DNA of 39,364 nucleotides from Solimonas_A sp035476855 (GTDB lineage Bacteria > Pseudomonadota > Gammaproteobacteria > Nevskiales > Nevskiaceae): positions 1 to 39,364 of the forward strand of contig DATILC010000235.1 in the NCBI GenBank assembly GCA_035476855.1, written 5' to 3'. This document shows, piece by piece, positions 1 through 7,877 of the stretch. A program made the translations under genes and the position numbers. The notes below the pieces were generated by a model. The model saw only the letters and a program-made list of their open reading frames with translations, searched no databases and was not told where the DNA came from. How positions within the stretch are numbered: the first letter of the stretch is position 1; every line of letters begins with the position of its first letter.

Positions 1-270
1 TTCAACGTCACCATCTCCAACGTGCCGGGTCCGCAGCAGCCGCTGTACCTGCGTGGTGCACGGATGGTCGCCAACTACCCGGTGTCACTGGTCACCCACG
101 GCCAGGGCATCAACATCACCTGCCAGGGCTATGCCGACACCCTGAGCTTCGGCTTCGTCGCCTGCCGCGACACGCTGCCGCACATGCAGCGCATCGCGGT
201 CTACACCGGCGAGGCGCTGGAGGAGGTGGAGGCGGCGGTCTACGGCGCGGCCAAGCGCAAGCGCGGCTGA
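1..270 (+). CDS. wax ester synthase/diacylglycerol acyltransferase (WS/DGAT), C-terminal 89 residues only
   Basis: The reading frame is open from the first base and ends at TGA 268-270; the start lies outside the window. The fragment is the C-terminal end of a WS/DGAT acyltransferase, an enzyme that esterifies acyl-CoA to fatty alcohols or diacylglycerol to make storage lipids. It carries the family's conserved SNVPGP motif near residue 7, then an NITCQGYADTLSFGF block and the terminal YTGEALEEVEAA helix. The same blocks recur almost unchanged at the end of the complete WS/DGAT at 21608-23020, so the two are paralogs. The N-terminal HHxxxDG active-site motif is not in the window. The family call is secure; substrate preference cannot be judged. 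Confidence 0.9.
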   Translation, partial: FNVTISNVPGPQQPLYLRGARMVANYPVSLVTHGQGINITCQGYADTLSFGFVACRDTLPHMQRIAVYTGEALEEVEAAVYGAAKRKRG

Positions 271-404
271 GGTCGCTGCGATGGCTGTCCGGCAATGACA
301 CGCCGCTGTCCGGCCCGGACCCTGCCACTGGCCTGATACCTGCAGGAATCTAGGCGCAACCAGGCTTCAGTGCGCGGGCTACAGCCTTGCGATGGATGCC
401 TGGA

Positions 405-600
405 CTGGTCGCAGGAGAGCGGCGGTCTGCCACGGCAGCCCGTCCACCGAAGGCGCAATCTCCCATGAACGCTCAGGTACCTGTACTGCGACCAGGCACA
501 TAGCCGTCTGGAGAGCGATCCATGTCCGCAACGGGATGGATCCGCCGAAGAAGCAACGCAGGTTCGCCCTGCGGAAACTCTCAGGCCCAAGGACAGGGGG
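405..600 (+). promoter_or_regulatory. tandem glycine riboswitch (two aptamers) upstream of a dadA-like gene
   Basis: Two consecutive glycine-aptamer signatures are visible. Aptamer I is closed by a perfect 9-bp P1 (405-413 with 486-494). It contains GGAGAG (414-419), CACCGAAGGCGCAA (445-458) and GCTCAGGTAC (471-480). Aptamer II has CTGGAGAGC (508-516), GCCGAAGAAGCAA (543-555), CTCTCAGGC (578-586) and GGACAG (591-596). These are the hallmark conserved blocks of the gcvT-type glycine riboswitch, and a short linker joins the two aptamers in the usual order. It lies 69 bases before the dadA-like start, so it probably makes expression of the dehydrogenase and permease depend on glycine. The direction of control (on or off) cannot be read with certainty. 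Confidence 0.9.
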
Positions 601-602
601 AG

Positions 603-638
603 CGGCACTGGACCAGCCCATCGGGGCTGTCGGTGCCG
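603..638 (+). promoter_or_regulatory. expression-platform hairpin after the glycine riboswitch
   Basis: A strong hairpin follows aptamer II. Its outer stem pairs CGGCAC (603-608) with GTGCCG (633-638) and its inner stem pairs CAGCCC with GGGCTG around 614-629. It is followed by a pyrimidine stretch rather than a run of T, so it is not a classical intrinsic terminator. It ends about 19 bases before the GGGAG ribosome-binding site at 657-661. It is the best candidate for the switching element. The mechanism is inferred. Confidence 0.5.
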
Positions 639-668
639 TTCCTCCGTTGCCCTTGCGGGAGCATTGCC

Positions 669-1961
669 ATGAGAGTCATCGTTCTGGGTGCGGGCGTGGT
701 TGGCGTGACCACGGCGTACTACCTCAATCGCCGCGGCTGCGAGGTCACCGTCCTCGATCGCCAGGCTCTGCCTGCCGCGGAAACCAGCTTCGCCAACGGC
801 GGCCAGGTGTCGGTCAGCCATGCCGAGCCCTGGGCCAATCCGGGTGCGCCGTGGAAGACGCTGAAGTGGCTGCTGCGCGACGATGCGCCGCTGCTGTTCC
901 GGCCGCGCTTCGATCCTCGCCAGTGGTGGTGGGGGCTGAGCTTCCTGCACGAATGCCTGCCCTGGCGCACGCGCCACAACATCCGCCAGATCGTGCGGCT
1001 CGGCACCTACAGCCGCGATCAGTTGCAGCAGCTGCGCCGTGACACCGGCCTGCAGTACGATCAGCGCACGCAGGGCATCCTGCATTTCTACACCAGCGCA
1101 CGCGAGTTCGACGCGGCGCTGGCGCCGACCAAGCAGATGCAGGAGCTGGGCTGCGACCGCCGACTGATTTCCGCCGACGAGGCGGTGGCGCTGGAACCCG
1201 CGCTGCGCCATATCCGGCCGCAGCTGGCGGGGGCGACCTATACCGCGGCCGACGAATCCGGTGACGCGCAGCTGTTCACCCGCGAGCTGGCAAAGCTCTG
1301 CGCCTCACGCGGCGTGAAGTTCCTGATGAACCACCAGGTCACCGCACTGCGCACCAGCGGCGGGCAGCTGCACCATGTCGAGGCAACCGACGCCGAAGGG
1401 CGTTACCTGCAGCTGCAGGCCCATGCCTACGTCATGGCGCTGGGCAGTTTCAGCCCCCTGTTAGCGCAGCAGCTCGGGCTGCGGCTCAACATCTATCCGG
1501 CCAAGGGTTACTCGGTGACGATGCCGGTGCGCGACGAGAGCATGGCGCACCAGGTCTCGCTGACCGACGACGAGTACAAGCTGGTGTTCTCGCGCCTGGG
1601 CGATCGCCTGCGCGTCGCCGGCACCGCCGAACTCAACGGCTACGACCGCAATCTCGATCCGGTGCGCTGCGAGGCGATCGTGCGCCGCGTCGAGCAGCTG
1701 TTCCCCGGCGCCGGCGACAGTTCGAAGGCGCAGTTCTGGACTGGCCTGCGTCCGGCGACGCCGTCGAACCTGCCCTACATCGGCCTCAGCCGGGTGCCGA
1801 ACCTGTACCTCAACACCGGCCACGGCACGCTGGGCTGGACCCATGCCTGCGGTTCCGGCAGCGCCATCGCCGACATCGTCTGCGGGCGCCGGCCGGAACT
1901 CGACTATGCCTACACCGGCCTGCCTGCCGCGGTCGACGGCCTCGTACAACCCAGCCCTTGA
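669..1961 (+). CDS. dadA: DadA-like FAD-dependent amino-acid dehydrogenase
   Basis: The gene encodes 430 residues, the usual size of the small subunit of D-amino-acid dehydrogenase (DadA). That enzyme is a membrane-associated flavoprotein oxidising D-amino acids to 2-oxo acids and ammonia, with electrons passed to the respiratory chain. The ATG at 669 is chosen because GGGAG lies 7 bases upstream and the protein begins directly with the FAD Rossmann strand MRVIVLGAGVVG. The motif ETSFANGGQVSVSHAEPWANP-type region and the C-terminal TGHGTLGWTHACGSG (FAD-contacting) are typical of DadA. A longer in-frame start at 522 would lie inside the riboswitch and is rejected. The upstream glycine riboswitch and the adjacent permease suggest that glycine, or an amino acid metabolically tied to it, is the physiological signal. 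That makes a glycine- or sarcosine-oxidising role possible. Confidence 0.88.
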   Translation: MRVIVLGAGVVGVTTAYYLNRRGCEVTVLDRQALPAAETSFANGGQVSVSHAEPWANPGAPWKTLKWLLRDDAPLLFRPRFDPRQWWWGLSFLHECLPWRTRHNIRQIVRLGTYSRDQLQQLRRDTGLQYDQRTQGILHFYTSAREFDAALAPTKQMQELGCDRRLISADEAVALEPALRHIRPQLAGATYTAADESGDAQLFTRELAKLCASRGVKFLMNHQVTALRTSGGQLHHVEATDAEGRYLQLQAHAYVMALGSFSPLLAQQLGLRLNIYPAKGYSVTMPVRDESMAHQVSLTDDEYKLVFSRLGDRLRVAGTAELNGYDRNLDPVRCEAIVRRVEQLFPGAGDSSKAQFWTGLRPATPSNLPYIGLSRVPNLYLNTGHGTLGWTHACGSGSAIADIVCGRRPELDYAYTGLPAAVDGLVQPSP

Positions 1962-1972
1962 AAGGAAGCCTC

Positions 1973-3463
1973 ATGAGTCTGCTGCGTACCAAGCACATCG
2001 TGCCCCACAGCGATACCGGACTGAGGCGCTGCCTCAGCGCCACCGACCTGACCCTGCTCGGCATCGGCTGCATCATCGGTGCCGGGATCTTCGTGCTCAC
2101 CGGCATTGCTGCCGCGACGCATGCGGGCCCGGCGATCGTGCTGTCCTATGTCGTCGCCGGACTGGCCTGTGCCTTCGCGGCACTGTCCTACGCCGAGCTG
2201 TCGTCCAGCATCGGTGGTTGCGGCAGTGCCTACGGCTATGCCTATGCCAGCGTCGGCGAGCTGCCGGCCTGGATCATCGGCTGGGCGCTGATCCTGGAAT
2301 ACGGCGTGGCCACCGCGACCGTGGCGATCGGCTGGGCCGGCTACTTCAACAACGCGCTGCAGGCCGTGGGGCTGCATCTGCCGGCAGCGCTGCTGCACGC
2401 GCCGCACGAGGGCGGGCTGATCAACCTGCCGGCGGCAGCGATCGTCGGCCTGCTGGCCATCCTGCTGGTGATCGGCGTGCGCGAATCGGCGCGCTTCAAT
2501 GCGGTGATGGTGCTGGTGAAGCTGCTGGCGATCGCGCTGTTCATCGGCATCGCCGCGTTTCATGTCGAGCCAGCGCACTGGACGCCGTTCGTGCCCTTTG
2601 GCTGGGGCGGTGTCATGACCGGTGCGGCAACGATCTTCTTCGCCTACATCGGCTTCGACGCGGTCTCCACCGCGGCCGACGAGGCGGTCAACCCGCAGCG
2701 CGACGTGCCGATTGGCATCCTCGCCTCGCTGGCGATCTGCACGGTGATCTACATCGTCGTCGCCGGCCTGCTGACCGGGGTGGCGCACTACGACACGCTC
2801 AACAACCCCTCGCCGGTGGCGCAGGTGCTGCTGGGCCTGGGCTACAAGTGGGCCTCGGCGCTGATTGCCGCCGGCGCCATCGCGGGTCTGACGACGGTGA
2901 TGCTGGTGCTGTTCTTCGGCCTGACCCGCATCTTCCTGGCGATGTCGCGCGACGGCCTGCTGCCGCCGGGATTTTCGCGCCTGCACCCGAAGACGCAGAC
3001 GCCGGTGCGGGTGATCCTCGCCAGCGCCGTGCTGATCGCGGCGATCGCCGGCTTCACGCCGATCGGCCAGGTCGCCGAGCTGACCAACATCGGCACGCTG
3101 GCGGCCTTCGCGATGGTCTGCCTCGGCGTCATCGTCTCGCGCCGCACCCGCCCGGACCTGCCGCGGCCGTTCCGCGTGCCGTTCTACCCACTGGTGCCGG
3201 TGCTGGGCATGGTCGCCTGCCTGGCGCTGATGCTGAGCCTGCCGGCGGCGACCTGGCTGCGCTTCGGCCTGTGGATGCTGCTGGGGCTGGCCCTGTACTT
3301 CCTGCACGCACGCCGCCACAGCCACCTCGGGCGCCCCTGTCCGCCGGCGACCTCCACACCGTCCGCTAATGATCTGCCGCCGACCCTGGCTGAATCCTTA
3401 GCATTGCCGCATAAGATGGCGACTGGGACTCCCTGCGCCGCAACCAAGGAGCGAGGCGCGTGA
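1973..3463 (+). CDS. APC-superfamily amino-acid permease (cationic amino acid transporter type)
   Basis: This 496-residue integral membrane protein of the APC superfamily begins at ATG 1973, with AAAGGA at 1961-1966 overlapping the dadA stop. It starts with a short cytoplasmic segment, then the TM1 signature GIGCIIGAGIFVLTG that forms the substrate site. The later FFAYIGFDAVSTAADEAVNP motif (about residues 224-243) is characteristic of the CAT/YhdG-like branch. About a dozen hydrophobic segments follow one another, and a roughly 45-residue polar tail ends the protein. Its 11-base spacing from dadA and the shared riboswitch leader imply uptake of the amino acid that the dehydrogenase oxidises. 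The substrate cannot be told from sequence; glycine or alanine are reasonable candidates from context. Confidence 0.88.
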   Translation: MSLLRTKHIVPHSDTGLRRCLSATDLTLLGIGCIIGAGIFVLTGIAAATHAGPAIVLSYVVAGLACAFAALSYAELSSSIGGCGSAYGYAYASVGELPAWIIGWALILEYGVATATVAIGWAGYFNNALQAVGLHLPAALLHAPHEGGLINLPAAAIVGLLAILLVIGVRESARFNAVMVLVKLLAIALFIGIAAFHVEPAHWTPFVPFGWGGVMTGAATIFFAYIGFDAVSTAADEAVNPQRDVPIGILASLAICTVIYIVVAGLLTGVAHYDTLNNPSPVAQVLLGLGYKWASALIAAGAIAGLTTVMLVLFFGLTRIFLAMSRDGLLPPGFSRLHPKTQTPVRVILASAVLIAAIAGFTPIGQVAELTNIGTLAAFAMVCLGVIVSRRTRPDLPRPFRVPFYPLVPVLGMVACLALMLSLPAATWLRFGLWMLLGLALYFLHARRHSHLGRPCPPATSTPSANDLPPTLAESLALPHKMATGTPCAATKERGA

Positions 3464-5517
3464 GGATGACAGTCAGCAGGGCGATGCAGGCACGGCGGCT
3501 ACCGGCCCTGGGGCTGGCACTCTCGCTGGCTGCCCTCTTGGCCCCGGGCACTGCCATGGCGGTCGAGTTCGAGCTGGGAGAGACCGGTGTCACCGCCAAC
3601 CTGCGGACCGAGCTGTCGGTCGGTGCGCGCTGGCGCATGCAGGATCGCGATTCGCGGCTGCTCGGCAAGCTCAACGTCGACGGCCAGCAGCAGCTCTGCG
3701 GCGTCGAGGGTGCGGATTGCCTCGGCGTTGATGGCAACGAGCGTTTCAAGAACGCGCCCGGCAACGTGCTGCAGGACTACGACAACGGCAACCTCAACTA
3801 CGACAAGCACGACCTGGTCCAGGCCAGTTCGCGCTTCAGTGCCAAGCTGGGCCTGAGCTACGAGGACTATGGCCTGTTCGTGCGCGGCATCGCCTGGTAC
3901 GACCCGGTCAACGCCGACTTCGACCAGTCCCATCCCGACACCACCTTCCAGCCGGCCAGCACGCAGCGGCCGCAGTCCGTGGTGGGCGAGATTGCCGAGC
4001 GCTACGAGTTGATGGAGGCCTATGTCTACGGCAGTCTGCCGTTCTTCGCCGACGAGACCCTGAACCTGCGCCTCGGCAACCAGATCGTCTACTGGGGCGA
4101 GAGCAACTTCCTGGTGCTCAACAGCCTCAACACGGTCAACCCGCCCAGCGCCAACCGCGTGGAATTCGTCGGCAGCAACCAGGACGAAATCTTCACGTCG
4201 GTGCCGATGCTGCTGGCCTCGACCCAGATGTTCGATGTGGAAGCCGAGCTGTTCTACCAGTTCGGCTGGGAGCCGATCGAACTGGAGCCGGTCGGCAGCT
4301 ACTACTCGACCGCGGACAACATCGGCGCCGGCGGCAATTTCGCGCATCTGGACGGCAAGGTCTCCGAAGACCCGATGAATCTGGCCGCGCCCAACGGCCC
4401 GCTGTCCCAGGCCGGCCGTACGTTCTACCGCACGGGCGACCGCGAGCCCGGTGAAGGCGGCCAGTACGGCGTCCGCTTCAAGTACTTCGCCGAGACGCTG
4501 GGCGAGGGCACCACCTTCGGCCTGTATTTCGCGAATTACCACAGCCGCCTGCCGGTTGCGAGCTTCGTGGCCGCGCAGGAATCGTCCTGCCGCGCCGCGC
4601 CGGAGGCGCTGGACGCCGTGCCCGGCGGTGCCGCCGTGCTGCCGTTCTGCCTGCTGGGCGAGCCGATCCCGGTCGACACGATCCAGTACTTCCTGGAGTA
4701 CCCCGAGGACGTGCAGATGTTCGGCGTCAGCGCGGTGACCACGGCCGGCGTCTGGGCCTTCCAGTTCGAGTACGCCTACCGTCCCAACCTGCCGGTGCAG
4801 GTCGACGACGTCGACCTGGTCTATGCGGCTCTGCAGCCGGCCTTCCCGCGCCAGGACGTGCAGGCGATTGTCGCGACCATCCCCGGCGTGCGCCACGCCG
4901 TGCCGGACTACGTCGAGACCCGCTATCGCGGGCACACGGTCCGACCGGGCGACATCGTGCGCGGCTACGAGCGCCTGAAGGTCGGCCAGCTCAACCTCAA
5001 CGCGCTGCTGCTGACGCCGACCAATCCCTTCGGCGCCAGCCAGGTCACGCTGCTGGTCGAGGCCGGGCTGACGCATGTGCTGGATTTCCCCTCGCTGGAC
5101 CAGATCCAGTTCGACGGGCCCGGCACCAGCAACCACTACAGCGCGGCGATCGATGGCACTGGCGACCCGACTGGCCAGACGGATCCGAACCGCACCAACG
5201 TCACGCAGCAGACCGACGGCTTCGCCACCGAGTACAGCTGGGGCTACCACCTGTACTCGGAGCTGGAGTATCCCGACCTGCTGTTCGGCCTGACCTTCAA
5301 GCCGATCCTGCATTTCGGTCACGACGTCAGCGGCACCGCGCCCGGCAATGGCGGCAACTTCATCGAAGGGCGCCAGCAGGCTGACGTCGCGCTCAACGTG
5401 CGCGCCACCGAGTTGTGGAGTGCCCAGCTGCAGTACACCTGGTACCGCGGCGCCGGCGAGTTCAACCTGCTGCGTGATCGCGACAACGCCTCGCTGTTCG
5501 TCCAGCTCAATTTCTGA
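3460..5517 (+). CDS. DUF1302 family outer-membrane protein
   Basis: This 685-residue exported protein matches the DUF1302 family. Those are predicted outer-membrane beta-barrel-like proteins that usually sit beside a DUF1329 gene in Pseudomonas-like bacteria. The GTG at 3460 overlaps the permease stop by 4 bases and has AAGGAG 8 bases upstream (3446-3451). An ATG six bases later (3466) is an alternative. The N-terminus holds a signal peptide with a hydrophobic core LGLALSLAALLAPGTAMA, and the mature protein starts near AVEFELGE. The rest is rich in Tyr, Asn, Asp and Gly in alternating patterns and ends in LFVQLNF, a terminal aromatic typical of outer-membrane proteins. Family members are associated with handling hydrophobic substrates, but no exact function is established here. 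Confidence 0.85.
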   Translation: MRMTVSRAMQARRLPALGLALSLAALLAPGTAMAVEFELGETGVTANLRTELSVGARWRMQDRDSRLLGKLNVDGQQQLCGVEGADCLGVDGNERFKNAPGNVLQDYDNGNLNYDKHDLVQASSRFSAKLGLSYEDYGLFVRGIAWYDPVNADFDQSHPDTTFQPASTQRPQSVVGEIAERYELMEAYVYGSLPFFADETLNLRLGNQIVYWGESNFLVLNSLNTVNPPSANRVEFVGSNQDEIFTSVPMLLASTQMFDVEAELFYQFGWEPIELEPVGSYYSTADNIGAGGNFAHLDGKVSEDPMNLAAPNGPLSQAGRTFYRTGDREPGEGGQYGVRFKYFAETLGEGTTFGLYFANYHSRLPVASFVAAQESSCRAAPEALDAVPGGAAVLPFCLLGEPIPVDTIQYFLEYPEDVQMFGVSAVTTAGVWAFQFEYAYRPNLPVQVDDVDLVYAALQPAFPRQDVQAIVATIPGVRHAVPDYVETRYRGHTVRPGDIVRGYERLKVGQLNLNALLLTPTNPFGASQVTLLVEAGLTHVLDFPSLDQIQFDGPGTSNHYSAAIDGTGDPTGQTDPNRTNVTQQTDGFATEYSWGYHLYSELEYPDLLFGLTFKPILHFGHDVSGTAPGNGGNFIEGRQQADVALNVRATELWSAQLQYTWYRGAGEFNLLRDRDNASLFVQLNF

Positions 5518-5521
5518 TATT

Positions 5522-5538
5522 TCGCGGAGCATCCGCGA
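5522..5538 (+). promoter_or_regulatory. 7-bp inverted repeat overlapping the DUF1329 ribosome-binding site
   Basis: TCGCGGA (5522-5528) and TCCGCGA (5532-5538) form a perfect 7-bp stem with a 3-base loop. Its last two bases are the first two of the GAGGAG Shine-Dalgarno sequence at 5537-5542. It sits in the 31-base gap between the DUF1302 stop and the DUF1329 start. It could tune the ratio of the two proteins by partly masking the ribosome-binding site or by stabilising the upstream mRNA end. The effect is inferred. Confidence 0.4.
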
Positions 5539-5548
5539 GGAGTACGCC

Positions 5549-6916
5549 ATGAAGCGCATCATCTTCACTGTACTGGCCTTGGTGCTTTCCGCACCGATCG
5601 CCTCGGCCAAGGTGCCGGAATCCGAGGCGCAGGCGCTGAAAAACGGCACGCTGACGCCGCTGGGCGCGGACAAGAAAGCCAACGCCGACGGCACGATCCC
5701 GGCATGGGACGGTGGCCTCAAGGCGGCGCCGGCAGGCTGGGGCGGCAACGGCAAGCGCCTGGTCGATCCCTACGCGGACGACAAGCCGCTGTTCACGATC
5801 AGCGCGGAAAACCTGGCGCAGTACAAGGCGAAACTGACGCCCGGTCAGCTCGCGCTGTTCGCGCGTTATCCCAAGACCTACAGGATGCCGGTATACCCGA
5901 CGCGGCGCAGCGTCTACAACGCCCCGTACATCTACGACGCCACCTACCAGAACGCGCTGAACTCGGTGCTGGCCGAGGGCAGCGATGCCTTCCAGGGCGG
6001 CGCGATGGGCGTTCCCTTCCCGCTACCCAAGAGCGGGGCTGAAGTTATCTGGAACCAGAAGCTGAAGCACTCCGGCTACAGCTTCCGCCGCTGGAATTCG
6101 CAGCTGTCGGTCAGCGCGGAAGGCAAGTTCACCGAGACGCGGCTGCGCGAGGACAACCTGGCGCCTTACATCGAAAAGGGCATGACCCCGGCGCGACTCA
6201 ACGACCTGATGGCGGTCTACTTCCTTCAGGTGGTCAAGTCGCCGCCGCGCATTGCCGGCACGGTCAACCTGGCCCTGTCGCCGATGGACCAGAAGAAGTC
6301 GCCGCAGATCGTGTTCCAGTACAACCCGGGACAGAAGCGCGTGCGCCGCGCGCCGGCAGTGGCCTATGACGCGCCGGATCCCGGCACCGACGGCCTGACG
6401 ACGGTGGACCAGATCGACATGTTCAACGGCCCCCTGGACCGCTACAGCTGGAAGCTGGTCGGCAAGAAGGAGCTGTACATTCCCTACAACTCCTACCAGC
6501 TGCACAGCGACCAGCTGAAGTACAAGGACCTGGTGCGCCCCGGCCATCTCAACCCCGAGCACGCGCGCTACGAGCTGCACCGCGTCTGGGTGGTGGAAGC
6601 CACGCTGAAGCAGGGCACCAGCCATGCCTACGCGCGCCGCACCTTCTACCAGGAAGAGGACTCCTGGAGCCTGGTGCTGACCGACCTCTACGATGCCCGC
6701 GGCCAGCTGTGGCGCGCGCAGGAAGCGCACACGGTGATGTATTACGACCCGGCGGACCCGCACATCATCACCGCCGGCGAAGTGGCCTACGACCTGCAGT
6801 CCGGTCGCTACGCCCTGGCGGCGTTCAGCAACGAGGCGGACGAGTTCAAGCACATGAGCTTCCCCAAGAACCACTTCGAGCAGTCGAACATGGAGAAGGC
6901 GGGCGGCGGCGGCTGA
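5549..6916 (+). CDS. DUF1329 family exported protein (outer membrane lipoprotein-sorting-like fold)
   Basis: The gene encodes 455 residues. The start ATG 5549 has GAGGAG 6 bases upstream and is followed by a clear signal peptide (MKRIIFTVLALVLSAPIASA) cleaved before KVPESEAQ. The mature N-terminus with LKNGTLTPLGADKKANADG and IPAWDGGL is the recognisable opening of DUF1329 proteins, which are usually about 450 residues. The C-terminal half contains the repeated aromatic strands seen in this LolA/LolB-like family, such as RYELHRVWVVEATLKQG. It follows the DUF1302 gene in the same operon, the standard partnership, so the two probably act together across the periplasm on a hydrophobic substrate. 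No lipobox is visible in the signal peptide. Confidence 0.85.
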   Translation: MKRIIFTVLALVLSAPIASAKVPESEAQALKNGTLTPLGADKKANADGTIPAWDGGLKAAPAGWGGNGKRLVDPYADDKPLFTISAENLAQYKAKLTPGQLALFARYPKTYRMPVYPTRRSVYNAPYIYDATYQNALNSVLAEGSDAFQGGAMGVPFPLPKSGAEVIWNQKLKHSGYSFRRWNSQLSVSAEGKFTETRLREDNLAPYIEKGMTPARLNDLMAVYFLQVVKSPPRIAGTVNLALSPMDQKKSPQIVFQYNPGQKRVRRAPAVAYDAPDPGTDGLTTVDQIDMFNGPLDRYSWKLVGKKELYIPYNSYQLHSDQLKYKDLVRPGHLNPEHARYELHRVWVVEATLKQGTSHAYARRTFYQEEDSWSLVLTDLYDARGQLWRAQEAHTVMYYDPADPHIITAGEVAYDLQSGRYALAAFSNEADEFKHMSFPKNHFEQSNMEKAGGGG

Positions 6917-7003
6917 GGGTTGTCGCATCGCAGTGTGATTGGCAGGTTCACGACATTGCAGCCGATGGCTGCTTCAGAAATTCAATTCGGGATACGGACA
7001 ACT

Positions 7004-7804
7004 GTGAAGCAGGAAAAGAAAGCGGCATTGATCACCGGCGCATCCAGCGGCCTGGGGGCAGAGTTCGCCCGCCTGTTTGCCAGCGACGGCGTGAGCCTCG
7101 TGCTGACCTCCTCGCCCCGCAGCGAATCCGCGCTGTCGGAACTGGCGGGAGAGCTGCGGCGCAGTTTCGGCATCGAGGTGTTCACGCTGTCGGTCGACCT
7201 TGCCCGGGAAGGCGCAGCCGATGAGATCCGTGCCTACGTCAGGCAGCAGAACATCGATATCGACTACCTGGTGAACAATGCGGGCTACGGCATCGTCGGT
7301 CTGAAAATGCAGGACTACGACCGCGAGACGTTTCTGTCCATGCTGCGCGTGAACATGATGGCGCTGTCGGAATTGACCATGCTGTTCCTGCCCGGCATGG
7401 TCAGCCGGAAAAGAGGCGCCATCCTCAACGTCAGTTCGATTGCCGGCTATGTCGTTCCGCACGGCCTGGAGGCTGGCTATGCTGCTTCCAAGGCCTACGT
7501 GGTCAGCCTGTCGGAGGCGCTGGCCGACGATCTCGCCGGAACGGGCGTCACCTGCACGCATCTCGCCCCCGGTCCTACCCGAACGAATTTCTTCAGTACG
7601 GCCGGTCTGGAGAATGACCGGCGCCTCAAATCGCTCTACATGAGCGCCCCCGAAGTGGCCTTGGCCGGCTACAAGGCCATGAAAGCCGGCAAGCCCGCGG
7701 TCATTCCGGGCCTGGGCAACAAGTTCATGACCTGGGCGGCACGGCTCTCTCCCTCCAGGAAGTTGGTCGCCCGGTTGTCCGGGCGTATCGTGTCGCGGGA
7801 ATAG
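7004..7804 (+). CDS. short-chain dehydrogenase/reductase (SDR), classical type
   Basis: The product is a 266-residue cytoplasmic NAD(P)-dependent oxidoreductase. The cofactor motif TGASSGLG lies near residue 11, NNAGYG near 88, the catalytic serine in NVSSIAG and the YAASK catalytic Tyr/Lys near 160. The GTG at 7004 puts TGxxxGxG at the normal distance from the N-terminus. An in-frame ATG at 6965 lies inside a 6-bp hairpin (6958-6972) and has no ribosome-binding site, so it is less likely but possible (279 residues). The gene precedes the ceramidase-like gene in the same direction. A role in oxidising or reducing a lipid alcohol or aldehyde, such as a sphingoid base or fatty alcohol, is an inference from context. 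Its third-codon GC looks a little lower than its neighbours. Confidence 0.85.
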   Translation: MKQEKKAALITGASSGLGAEFARLFASDGVSLVLTSSPRSESALSELAGELRRSFGIEVFTLSVDLAREGAADEIRAYVRQQNIDIDYLVNNAGYGIVGLKMQDYDRETFLSMLRVNMMALSELTMLFLPGMVSRKRGAILNVSSIAGYVVPHGLEAGYAASKAYVVSLSEALADDLAGTGVTCTHLAPGPTRTNFFSTAGLENDRRLKSLYMSAPEVALAGYKAMKAGKPAVIPGLGNKFMTWAARLSPSRKLVARLSGRIVSRE

Positions 7805-7877
7805 TCCACGCTGCTTTTGCTGCCTGAGAACAGTCGTCCGCCGTCGCCAGAATCGTGAGAGTACCTGCAGGAAGAGC

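Noticed and set aside
1843..3369. A 508-codon plus-strand frame overlapping the permease
   Set aside because: It lies in another frame of the permease gene, which has clear transmembrane segments and a ribosome-binding site. The alternative product is Arg-rich and featureless.
3400..3420. Possible promoter (TTAGCA ... TAAGAT) before the DUF1302 gene
   Set aside because: Spacing between the two hexamers is only 8 bases and no better -35 exists, so it is not supported.
3499..5754. A 751-codon minus-strand frame
   Set aside because: It is the antisense of the DUF1302 gene, with low-complexity Val/Ala/Arg/Gly composition and no recognisable domain.
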